Source of the DNA: Planctomycetota bacterium
GTDB lineage: Bacteria > Planctomycetota > UBA8742 > SKZP01
Direction of reading: 5' to 3'
Length of the DNA stretch: 6,154 nt
Assembly (NCBI GenBank): GCA_007127275.1
Contig: SKZP01000667.1
Span: 1 to 6,154 of the forward strand
The translations under genes were made by a program, and so were the position numbers. The notes under the pieces are model-generated. The model was not told the DNA's origin. It saw only the letters and a list, made by a program, of their open reading frames with translations, and made no database searches. Numbering within the stretch: the first letter of the stretch is position 1; each line of letters begins with the position of its first letter. Positions 1 to 5,538 of the stretch are shown in pieces.

Positions 1-1586
1 AGCGTTGCCTGGCCGCGGGGATGCTGTGCAACGACTCGCAGCTCTATGAAGAAGAGGGCCACTGGCAAGTCGACGGCGACCCCACCGAGGGGGCGATGCT
101 CGCCGCGGCACGCAAAGCGGGGCTTGACCGCGACCTGCTTAACGAGGAGTTTCCGCGCCTCGACGAGTTGCCGTTTGAGTCGGAGCGGCAGTACATGGCG
201 ACAATGCACGACCGTGGCCCGGACAAGCCGCGGCTGGCGTTCATCAAGGGCTCGGTGGAGCGGTTGCTGCCGCGCAGCGAGGATGCGTGGCTTGCCGACG
301 ACGGCAAGCAGCAGGTCGTGCCGGTGGAGCGCGACAAGGTGCTCGCCGACGTGGAGCGGATGACCAAGCAGGGCCTGCGGGTGCTGGCCATCGCGCAGAA
401 AGAGTTGCCGCCGGGCACGGAGAAGCTGACGCACGCCGACATCGAGGACGGGCTGCTCTACCTCGGTTTGCAGGGGATGCTGGATCCGCCGCGCGCCGAG
501 GCAATCGAAGCGGTCGAGGCCTGCAAGGCCGCCGGCGTCGACGTAAAGATGATTACCGGCGACCATGCCGGTACCGCCGCGGCGATCGCCTCAAAGCTCG
601 GTATCGGCACGGAGCGCGACGGCCCGCACCCCGAGGCGGTTACGAGCCGGCAGATTGCCAAGATGGATGACGAACAACTCGCCGAGGTGGTGAAGAAGAC
701 CCACGTCTTCGCGCGGGTCAGCCCGGAGCACAAGCTGCGCCTCGTCGAGGCGATCCAGGCGCACGACGAGATCGTCGCGATGACCGGCGACGGCGTCAAC
801 GACGCCCCGGCACTGCGCCGGGCGAACATCGGCGTGGCAATGGGCCTCACCGGAACGGAGGTGGCGCGGGAGACCTCCGACATCGTGCTCACCGACGACA
901 ACTTCGCCACGATCGTCGCCGCGGTGGAAGAAGGCCGCAACGTCTTTCGCAACCTCACGAAATACATCGTCTGGACGCTGCCGACCAACGGCGCGGAAGG
1001 CCTGATCATCCTCACCGGCATCGTGCTCGGCACCATTTTGCCGCTGCTTCCCGTGCAGGTGCTGTGGGTGAACATGACCACGGCGATCTTGCTCGGCCTG
1101 ATGCTCGCCTTCGAGCCAAAGGAGCGCGACCTGATGAAGCGGCCGCCGCGCAAGCCGCGAGCGCCGCTGTTCAACCGGCCGCTGATCCTGCGCACCGCCT
1201 TCGTCTCCATCCTGATTTGCGCCGCCGCCTTTGCCCTCTTCCAGTGGGAGCTCGCCCGCGGCGCCAGCGCCGAGGTGGCGCGCACCGTGGCGACGACGAC
1301 GGTGATCATCTGCAAGAGCTTTTATCTGCTCAACTGCCGTTCGCTCTCGCACTCCATCTTCACCGTCGGCCTCTTCTCCAACCCATATATCTGGCTTGGC
1401 ATCGCGCTGATGCTGACGGTGCAACTCGGCTTCATCTACGTGCCGGCCATGAACTTTCTGTTCAACACCGCCCCGATTGCCGCCGACGCCTGGGGCCTGA
1501 TCGTCCTCTCCGGCATCGCCATCTACATTATCGTCAGCATCGAAAAGTGGCTCACCGTGCGCGCCAACCCCCAAGTCTGGCACTGA
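1..1586 (+). CDS. P-type cation-transporting ATPase, CtpF-like (C-terminal part, 5' end outside window)
   Basis: Membrane pump that couples ATP hydrolysis and aspartyl phosphorylation to cation transport. The frame is open from base 3, and its first residues (RCLAAGMLCND) already match the middle of the nucleotide-binding domain, so the ATG at 21 is internal. Visible landmarks, numbered from that ATG: GDPTEGA at 19-25, the ATP-site KGS at 77-79, DPPR at 155-158, MITGDH at 177-182, SPEHK at 234-238 and the hinge TGDGVNDAP at 255-263. Six hydrophobic segments follow (about 313-337, 344-363, 387-407, 421-437, 454-474, 487-507), fitting M5-M10. The actuator domain, M1-M4 and the DKTGT phosphorylation site lie off the left edge. 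M5 keeps Asn and Glu (PTNGAEG), while M6 reads WVNMTTA, with Ala where SERCA has Asp800. From memory, the NMTTA and LAFEPKE stretches resemble mycobacterial CtpF, a proposed Ca2+ pump. The family call is firm; the transported ion is not known. Confidence 0.93.
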   Translation, partial: RCLAAGMLCNDSQLYEEEGHWQVDGDPTEGAMLAAARKAGLDRDLLNEEFPRLDELPFESERQYMATMHDRGPDKPRLAFIKGSVERLLPRSEDAWLADDGKQQVVPVERDKVLADVERMTKQGLRVLAIAQKELPPGTEKLTHADIEDGLLYLGLQGMLDPPRAEAIEAVEACKAAGVDVKMITGDHAGTAAAIASKLGIGTERDGPHPEAVTSRQIAKMDDEQLAEVVKKTHVFARVSPEHKLRLVEAIQAHDEIVAMTGDGVNDAPALRRANIGVAMGLTGTEVARETSDIVLTDDNFATIVAAVEEGRNVFRNLTKYIVWTLPTNGAEGLIILTGIVLGTILPLLPVQVLWVNMTTAILLGLMLAFEPKERDLMKRPPRKPRAPLFNRPLILRTAFVSILICAAAFALFQWELARGASAEVARTVATTTVIICKSFYLLNCRSLSHSIFTVGLFSNPYIWLGIALMLTVQLGFIYVPAMNFLFNTAPIAADAWGLIVLSGIAIYIIVSIEKWLTVRANPQVWH

Positions 1587-1632
1587 CGCGACGTTGCCCC
1601 TGGCAAGTGAATGGCGTTCGCTGGCAGGCGGC

Positions 1633-1648
1633 CCCGGATGAGTCCGGG
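1633..1648. terminator. Small hairpin between convergent genes
   Basis: A perfect 6-bp inverted repeat (CCCGGA, loop TGAG, TCCGGG) lies 46 bases after the ATPase stop codon and 68 bases before the stop codon of the convergent acetyltransferase gene. It could act as a bidirectional terminator. However, no T run follows on either strand, so it would not be a classical intrinsic terminator. The rest of the 130-base spacer shows nothing else I can support. Confidence 0.35.
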
Positions 1649-1716
1649 TGCAGCAGTTGATGGGTCGCGTGAGTGGCCGCTCGTTCGTCGCTTGCTGGCG
1701 ACCCTTTGTCGGCTTT

Positions 1717-2361
1717 TCAGGGGGTGCGGCCGACCCCGAGAGGGGTTTGGGTGAAGCCGCGGTTGGTGAAGAAGGTACGTGGGGAGGGTTTGACCGCTTC
1801 GAGCAGGCGGCTCAACAAGATGACGTTCGCCTCGACGACGCGGGCCGTGGCGCGGCAGGCATTGAGCAGCTGCGTGCCGACGCCGCGTTTGCGCCAGTCG
1901 GAGTGTACGTACAAGTTGTCGAGCACGGCGACGAAGTGGGCGAGCATTTCCTCGTGGCTCCAGTGCACGAAGGCGACGCCGACAATTTCGCCGCCGACGT
2001 GGGCGACCCAACTGCGGGCGGACTCACGGGGGGCGAGTTCGGTGCGGACGTAGTCGTAGACCGCCTCGCGGGCTTCGCTCTCATCGCGCGGCAGCGGGGC
2101 GCCACCGCCGGGGCCCCCGAAAGGGCGGGCAAGTTCGGTTTGCTTGAACCAGCGAAAGGCCTTGCTCGCAATCAGCAGCGCCGCAATGGCCGGCGCATCC
2201 TCGAGCTGGCCGTGGCGCAACACGGGGCGACTGGCACGCGCCTCGGGAAATAGGTGCGCGGTGAGGTCCGGCCGCTCCAGTGGCTCTGTCGGCGTCTCCG
2301 GCGGATTCTGCGGCGGGTCCTTGTACGCCGGCGGCTGCGGCGCTTGCACCTGCTGCGCCAA
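1717..2361 (-). CDS. GNAT-family N-acetyltransferase with Pro/Ala-rich N-terminus
   Basis: Predicted acetyl-CoA-dependent acyltransferase. The substrate cannot be told from sequence. Numbering from the TTG at 2361 gives 214 residues. Residues 1-45 are Pro/Ala/Glu-rich and look disordered. The GNAT fold starts near 46 (RPVLRHGQLEDAPAIAALL) and continues through a central strand (SWVAHVGGEIVGVAFVHW, 117-134). The acetyl-CoA pyrophosphate-binding motif A follows (LDNLYVHSDWRKRGVGTQLL, 148-167), with the R-x-x-G-x-G core at 157-162. The C-terminal TFFTNRGF (197-203) matches the usual FYxxxGF ending. The start is uncertain: neither TTG 2361 nor GTG 2349 has a Shine-Dalgarno sequence, and the frame stays open with the same Pro/Ala bias right up to the dnaN stop at 2479, where a CTG (2476-2478) abuts the TAG. 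It lies downstream of dnaN on the same strand and is probably co-transcribed with it. The fold is confident; the N-terminal boundary is not. Confidence 0.85.
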   Translation of the reverse strand: MAQQVQAPQPPAYKDPPQNPPETPTEPLERPDLTAHLFPEARASRPVLRHGQLEDAPAIAALLIASKAFRWFKQTELARPFGGPGGGAPLPRDESEAREAVYDYVRTELAPRESARSWVAHVGGEIVGVAFVHWSHEEMLAHFVAVLDNLYVHSDWRKRGVGTQLLNACRATARVVEANVILLSRLLEAVKPSPRTFFTNRGFTQTPLGVGRTP

Positions 2362-2478
2362 TGACGCCGCTGGCGTCGCTGAGGCTGCGGTTTCACCGCC
2401 TGTGCTGGGGCCCGCCGGGACCGGCTCCGCCGCGGGCGTTGGCTCTTGTGGCGCCGCAGCCGGGCCCCTGTGGGCCAG
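2362..2478 (-). other. Open, in-frame Pro/Ala-rich stretch between dnaN stop and GNAT start
   Basis: These 39 codons have no stop in the acetyltransferase frame and encode a Pro/Ala/Gly/Thr-rich segment that blends into the similar N-terminus of the annotated protein. The frame is also that of dnaN, interrupted only by TAG at 2479-2481. No ATG or GTG lies in this frame here; the only plausible start is the CTG immediately after the TAG. The stretch may be the true N-terminal linker of the acetyltransferase, or a non-coding spacer that is open because high GC makes stop codons rare. Confidence 0.4.
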
Positions 2479-3606
2479 CTAACCGAGTTCGGTGGGCATC
2501 ACCAGATAGAGGTAGTCGAACTCGGTCTGCGTATGAATCACACCCGCCGAGTCGGCGTCGCGCAGCGCAATGACAATCTCGTCCGCCTCGAGCACCTTCA
2601 ACACGTCGAGCAGAAAGTGCGGATCGAAGCCGATCTCCAGGGGATCGGCGGCGTAATCCACATCCATGGCCACCTCCGCCTCCCCTTCTTCCGGAGCGCG
2701 GCTGGTCATGGTCAGCTTGTTCGACTCGAAGGCGAAGCGCACCGACATCGAGTCCTCCGTGGTGAACTTCTCGACGCGCCGCAGGTTGAGCGAAAACGCA
2801 TCCCGCGAGAGCACCGCTTTCTTATCCAGCGTCCCCTCGTCGGGCAGTACCTGGCGAAAGTCCGGGTAGCGGCCGTTGACCAGCAGCGTGGAGAGCAGCG
2901 CCGTATCCGTCTGCGCGAGCAACTGGTTCTCCTTGATTTGCAGGCGCACCTCGGAGCTTTGCGAGCAGGCCCACGTCAGCAGGTCGAGCCCTTTCTTCGG
3001 CACAATGACGTGCTGATTGGAAAAGTCGCGGCCAATCTCGAACGGCTTCGAGATCATCGCGAGGCGCTTGCCGTCGGAGCCGACGAGGGTAAGCGAGTCG
3101 GGGCGCACCTCGAAAAGCACGCCGTTCAGACTGTAGCGGCTGCGTTCGCTGGCAATGGCAAACGACACCATATCCGCCATGTAGGCGAGGTCCTTCGCCG
3201 GCAGAAGGATGGCGTCGTCGGCGTCGAACTCGGGAAACGGTGGAAACTCGCCGGCGCTCTGGCCGCGGAACTTGAACTGTGCGCGACCGGAAGAAAGCTT
3301 CGCCCCTTCGTTCGTTTCCTCGAGCTTCAACCGCTCGGCCTTGTCGAGCATCGCGACCGTCTCGCTCAACTTGCGTGCCGGTACGCATATCTCGCCGGGC
3401 TGCTCGACGGTGACGTCCGGCTCGAGCAGCGTGTAGCGCAACGAACGCTCGAAGTCGGTGGCATAGAAGTTGAGCTTGTGACCTTCCTCGGCGGTGACGC
3501 GCACATTGAGCGTGATCGGTTGCGGCGTCCGCGGCGAGACGACACTCGCCACACGTCCGAGGGCCTCGGTGGTGCGCTGTTGATCGCAAGTCAGCTTCAT
3601 CGCCAT
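2479..3606 (-). CDS. dnaN: DNA polymerase III subunit beta (sliding clamp)
   Basis: Encodes the ring-shaped homodimeric clamp that encircles DNA and tethers the replicative polymerase and repair proteins. The product is 375 residues, the normal length. Family signatures are RYSLNGVLFE (158-167), SDGKRLA (177-183), the central GRYPDF (245-250) and the C-terminal YLYLVMPTELG (365-375), which forms part of the partner-binding pocket region and ends where clamps normally end. The start at 3606 gives MAMKLTCDQQ and has a good Shine-Dalgarno (GAGGAG, 7-base gap). A second ATG at 3600 gives the more usual MKL start but sits 13 bases from it. An N-terminal extension to 3783 would be Arg/Phe-rich, unlike any clamp, and would run through the promoter. 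No dnaA or recF is adjacent within the window, unlike the common dnaA-dnaN-recF order. The acetyltransferase gene lies 117 bases or less downstream. Confidence 0.97.
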   Translation of the reverse strand: MAMKLTCDQQRTTEALGRVASVVSPRTPQPITLNVRVTAEEGHKLNFYATDFERSLRYTLLEPDVTVEQPGEICVPARKLSETVAMLDKAERLKLEETNEGAKLSSGRAQFKFRGQSAGEFPPFPEFDADDAILLPAKDLAYMADMVSFAIASERSRYSLNGVLFEVRPDSLTLVGSDGKRLAMISKPFEIGRDFSNQHVIVPKKGLDLLTWACSQSSEVRLQIKENQLLAQTDTALLSTLLVNGRYPDFRQVLPDEGTLDKKAVLSRDAFSLNLRRVEKFTTEDSMSVRFAFESNKLTMTSRAPEEGEAEVAMDVDYAADPLEIGFDPHFLLDVLKVLEADEIVIALRDADSAGVIHTQTEFDYLYLVMPTELG

Positions 3607-3613
3607 GGGAAGG

Positions 3614-3619
3614 CTCCTC
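3614..3619 (-). promoter_or_regulatory. Ribosome binding site of dnaN
   Basis: GAGGAG on the minus strand, 7 bases before the ATG at 3606. It favours the MAMKL start over the ATG two codons further in, and is the only clear Shine-Dalgarno in the window. Confidence 0.7.
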
Positions 3620-3754
3620 GTCGTCGGCCGGGCAAACAGGAAAGCGCTCGGCGCGACGCGTGCGAACGTGGGTTCGGCGCAGGCCGTGTCGTGCGCGGCC
3701 GGGCGAAAACGGAACCGAACGAAACGAAAACGCGTCGGCGGGCAATGCGGCCGG

Positions 3755-3783
3755 ATTATCGACTGCGCGCAAGTCTCGGTCAA
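3755..3783 (-). promoter_or_regulatory. Sigma-70-type promoter for dnaN
   Basis: On the minus strand, a -35 box TTGACC (3778-3783, five of six consensus bases) and a -10 box GATAAT (3755-3760, five of six) are separated by exactly 17 bases. Transcription would start near 3748 and give an untranslated leader of about 140 bases. This leader contains a run of CGTTT-like units at roughly 3705-3733. The match is unusually good for such GC-rich DNA and points toward dnaN, but it has no experimental support here. Confidence 0.65.
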
Positions 3784-3910
3784 CCCTGCAACGAGGGCTC
3801 CTTTGAACGGATCTCAAAAGTCGTGCGGCAGGCGAGATTAAGCGAATGGTCGCAGGAGTGAGGCGGCGCGAAGCGAGCAGCAGAGGCGTGGCCGTAGCCC
3901 CGTCGAGCAG

Positions 3911-3936
3911 CGCAGGGGCGCCAACTCGCCCCTGCG
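3911..3936. terminator. Perfect 10-bp GC-rich hairpin, possible fabD terminator
   Basis: CGCAGGGGCG (3911-3920) and CGCCCCTGCG (3927-3936) are exact reverse complements around a 6-base loop, CCAACT. The hairpin lies 258 bases downstream of the fabD stop and about 130 bases upstream of the dnaN promoter. It could insulate the two units or belong to a structured RNA. No T run follows on either strand, so the terminator role is a guess, while the inverted repeat itself is exact. Confidence 0.5.
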
Positions 3937-4088
3937 GCCGAGCATCTGCACTCGACTGTGCTTCGTTGTCGTCGGTTGCGCCGCTCAACGCGCCAAATGG
4001 CACGCCTGCGCAGCTCACCTCCGCCTCGGACACTCTTCGCTCGTCACGTTCGACCCGAAGATCCGTAGGTGTTCAGGTGACTACCAAG

Positions 4089-4177
4089 CCCACGGGCTCG
4101 CCGTGGGTCGGGGGCGCAAACAGAATTCGACCCGCGGGCGAAGCCCGTCGGCTTTGCCTGCGACGTGCCACCCACGG
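4089..4177. repeat. Palindromic intergenic repeat, copy A (3' side of fabD)
   Basis: A compact set of nested inverted repeats starts 16 bases beyond the fabD stop. CCCACGG (4089-4095) pairs with CCGTGGG (4101-4107) around a 5-base loop. Alternatively 4101-4110 pairs with 4128-4137 over 10 bp (one G-U) around a 17-base loop. A third stem-loop covers 4132-4151 (CGGGC, GAA loop, GCCCG, with CCG/CGG extending across one bulged T). ACCCACGG at 4170-4177 can also pair with 4101-4108. The alternatives are mutually exclusive, so several folds are possible. The core resembles the repeat at 5446-5505. Confidence 0.65.
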
Positions 4178-4193
4178 ATTCAATTTTGACAGC

Positions 4194-5135
4194 CTACTGG
4201 TTGTTGAAGGCGTCAAGGTCGGACTTCGTGTCGACCTTGCGGGTGCGGGCGTCGCGGTGGGTGCGCTTGAGGCCTCCGGTGAGCACTCCGCCGGGGCCGG
4301 GCTCGACGTAGTCGGCGACACTCTCGGCGTTCAAGCGCTCGACGGTCTTCGCCCACTGCACGGGGCTCGTCAGTTGCTTGACGAGGTTGGCGCGCAGCCT
4401 TTCGACGTCGGTGGTCGGCTCGGCGTCGACGTTGCAGACGATGGGAATGCGCGGCGGATGGAACTGGGTGCGCTCGATCTCCGCCGCGAGGCTTTCCTGA
4501 GCCGGTTGCATGTAGGGGCTGTGAAACGCACCGGCGACGTCGAGCACGAGACCGCGACCGCGCTGTTCCTTGACGAGCTCGACGGCGCGCTCGACGGCTT
4601 GTTTGCCGCCACTGATCGTGATGCTTTTTTCGCCCAAGAGGTTCGCAAGGATGCAGTGCTCGCCGGTTTCCTGCGCGGCTTGTTGGCACAGCGGCTCGAG
4701 CTGCTCGGCGGTAAGCTTCATCACCGCGGCCATGCCGGAGGGGTAGGCCTCGCTCGCCGCTTGCATGTACTCGCCGCGCTTGCGCACGAGGTAGACGCCG
4801 TCCTCGAGCTCGAGCACCCCGGCGAAGACGAGGGCGCCGTACTCGCCAAGGCTCAAGCCGGCGGCCAGCTCGGCGCGCACCGCGTCGTCGCCGTGCTCGG
4901 CGCGCAACGCCTCGACCGCGGCGAGCGCATGCGTGAGGATTGCCGGCTGCTGGTAGTCGGTGCGGGTCAGCGACTCCTCGGGGCCCTCGAAGCAGATGGT
5001 CGCCAGGTCGACGCCGAGTCGCAGCGAGGCCCGCTGAAACACGCCGCGAGCGGCCGGCGAGTGCTCGGCAAGGTCCTTGCCCATACCGACGTATTGCGCG
5101 CCCTGACCGGGAAAGAGAAACGCCCGCTTGCTCAT
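4194..5135 (-). CDS. fabD: Malonyl-CoA:ACP transacylase
   Basis: Moves malonyl from coenzyme A to acyl carrier protein, supplying the extender unit for type II fatty-acid synthesis in the cytoplasm. The 313-residue length is normal (E. coli about 309). Features in order: FPGQGAQ (8-14) with oxyanion-hole Gln11, nucleophile Ser95 in GLSLGEY (93-99), substrate-binding Arg120 in VRKRGEYMQ (117-125), catalytic His205 in AGAFHSPYM (201-209) and Gln260 in SPVQW. The residue before the nucleophile elbow is Leu94 where most FabD proteins have His (GHSLG); I recall Leu forms in planctomycetes. The ATG at 5135 is chosen because MSKRAFLFPGQGAQ is the family's N-terminus. The open 43 codons upstream are unlike FabD. 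The Shine-Dalgarno is weak (AGAG). No other fab or plsX gene is adjacent, so it stands alone between two repeat-bearing spacers. Confidence 0.96.
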   Translation of the reverse strand: MSKRAFLFPGQGAQYVGMGKDLAEHSPAARGVFQRASLRLGVDLATICFEGPEESLTRTDYQQPAILTHALAAVEALRAEHGDDAVRAELAAGLSLGEYGALVFAGVLELEDGVYLVRKRGEYMQAASEAYPSGMAAVMKLTAEQLEPLCQQAAQETGEHCILANLLGEKSITISGGKQAVERAVELVKEQRGRGLVLDVAGAFHSPYMQPAQESLAAEIERTQFHPPRIPIVCNVDAEPTTDVERLRANLVKQLTSPVQWAKTVERLNAESVADYVEPGPGGVLTGGLKRTHRDARTRKVDTKSDLDAFNNQ

Positions 5136-5235
5136 GTTGATGCTCTGCTCTTCGCTCGCAGCTCGCACGCGTCGGTGTGCGTTCGTGCAGTGGCCCTGCG
5201 AGATTTGGACGAGAAGGATTCCAGGCGTGCCCGGT

Positions 5236-5264
5236 ACGATAGGATGCCGCCAGCGCGCTGGCAA
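5236..5264 (-). promoter_or_regulatory. Probable fabD promoter
   Basis: On the minus strand, TTGCCA (5259-5264, five of six -35 bases) and TATCGT (5236-5241, four of six -10 bases) are spaced by 17 bases. The predicted start is near 5229, giving a leader of about 95 bases before the ATG at 5135. The -35 box and spacer are overlapped by a perfect palindrome at 5249-5262, a typical place for a repressor site. Confidence 0.5.
5249..5262. promoter_or_regulatory. 14-bp perfect palindrome on the fabD promoter, candidate operator
   Basis: GCCAGCGCGCTGGC is an exact 14-bp palindrome with no loop. It covers most of the promoter spacer and four bases of the -35 box of fabD. Binding by a dimeric regulator here would block RNA polymerase. 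It does not match the FapR or FadR/FabR consensus as I remember them, so any regulator is unknown. High GC raises the chance of coincidental palindromes. Confidence 0.4.
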
Positions 5265-5354
5265 CCCACACGCGGTGGCGGCGCGTAGCCGAAGACGTCG
5301 TCCGGCGACCGTAGCGGGCCGGGCGAAACGTGAGTGAGCGAGCCCCCCATCCGT

Positions 5355-5369
5355 TGGAGCGACGCTCCA
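5355..5369. repeat. Short inverted repeat
   Basis: TGGAGCG and CGCTCCA flank a single A. As RNA it would form a 5-bp stem with a 5-base loop, extendable by CG/CG pairs (5352-5353 with 5370-5371) across one bulged T. It lies about 90 bases upstream of the fabD -35 box, so it may be a protein-binding site or only part of the structured spacer. Confidence 0.3.
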
Positions 5370-5445
5370 CGTGTGGGCCTCAGGCAGCCCTAACGAAAGG
5401 CGAGCGGGTGACGAGAGTCCCCCGAGTCAAACGGGTTCAAACTTG

Positions 5446-5505
5446 ACGGGCCGCGGCCCGTGGGGCCCACGCGCTGCGGGAGTCGACCCACGGGCCGCGG
5501 CCTGT
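5446..5505. repeat. Large GC-rich inverted repeat, copy B (5' side of fabD)
   Basis: The 16 bases at 5449-5464 are the exact reverse complement of 5487-5502. With one G-U pair, two further pairs close the base (5447/5504 and 5446/5505), giving a 19-bp stem around a 22-base loop (5465-5486). Each arm contains the palindrome GGCCGCGGCC. Inside, 5459-5463 can also pair with 5467-5471. It sits 34 bases past the ABC gene stop, so as RNA it may end that transcript. Its core layout, ccgtggg, an 18-base gap, then tcgaccc-N-cgggc, matches copy A (19-base gap) on the other side of fabD, indicating a repeat family rather than a one-off terminator. Confidence 0.75.
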
Positions 5506-5508
5506 GGT

Positions 5509-5525
5509 TGAGATTGCGGATCTCA
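5509..5525 (-). terminator. Hairpin just downstream of the ABC ATPase gene
   Basis: TGAGAT and ATCTCA form a perfect 6-bp stem with a 5-base loop, starting 13 bases after the ABC stop codon (TAA, 5539-5541) on the minus strand. The much larger stem at 5446-5505 follows directly. The tandem arrangement fits transcription termination or 3'-end protection. No T run follows, so the mode would not be classical. Confidence 0.45.
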
Positions 5526-5538
5526 TTGTGCGGGTGGT

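Larger units (their letters stand above)
3607..4193. other. Intergenic region between fabD and dnaN (587 bases)
   Basis: No convincing protein gene is present. Open frames crossing it on both strands are composition-driven continuations of dnaN or fabD shadows. It holds, from right to left in the direction of transcription: the palindromic repeat at 4089-4177 just after the fabD stop, a short AGGTG-TTC-AGGTG direct repeat near 4066-4078, the 10-bp hairpin at 3911-3936, the dnaN promoter at 3755-3783 and the dnaN leader. An 8-base direct repeat (CGAGCAGC at 3874-3881 and 3904-3911) lies next to the hairpin. I found no tRNA, tmRNA or RNase P signature by eye. Confidence 0.7.
5136..5538. other. 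Intergenic region between ABC ATPase gene and fabD (403 bases)
   Basis: No supportable gene is present on either strand. From right to left it holds the small hairpin at 5509-5525, the large inverted repeat at 5446-5505, a TGGAGCG-A-CGCTCCA inverted repeat at 5355-5369, the fabD promoter with its palindrome (5236-5264) and the fabD leader. The stretch 5270-5350 shows nothing I can name. Confidence 0.7.

Noticed and set aside
458..1583. Long minus-strand open frames opposite the P-type ATPase
   Set aside because: They lie wholly antisense to strongly conserved ATPase motifs and give low-complexity Arg/His/Ala-rich translations.
3607..3783. 59-residue N-terminal extension of DnaN
   Set aside because: It would start at a TTG inside the -35 box, is rich in Arg-Phe repeats unlike any clamp, and bypasses the good ribosome binding site at 3614-3619.
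2446..3861. 471-codon plus-strand open frame opposite dnaN
   Set aside because: It is antisense to a clear DnaN protein, its translation is Arg/Leu/His-rich with no recognisable domain, and long antisense frames are expected in high-GC genes.
5136..5264. 43-residue N-terminal extension of FabD
   Set aside because: FabD proteins begin right at the FPGQGAQ strand; the extension has no family match and would overlap the predicted promoter.
3846..5288. 480-codon plus-strand open frame opposite fabD
   Set aside because: It mirrors fabD codons, runs through the repeats and both gene boundaries, and shows no family motif.
5425..5446. Possible tRNA T-arm-like sequence (GGGTTCAAAC)
   Set aside because: No matching acceptor, D-arm or anticodon stem can be assembled around it on either strand.
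4089..5505. Inverted repeats flanking fabD as ends of a composite mobile element
   Set aside because: No transposase or target-site duplication is visible, fabD is essential, and its base composition matches the neighbours; a dispersed intergenic repeat family explains them better.
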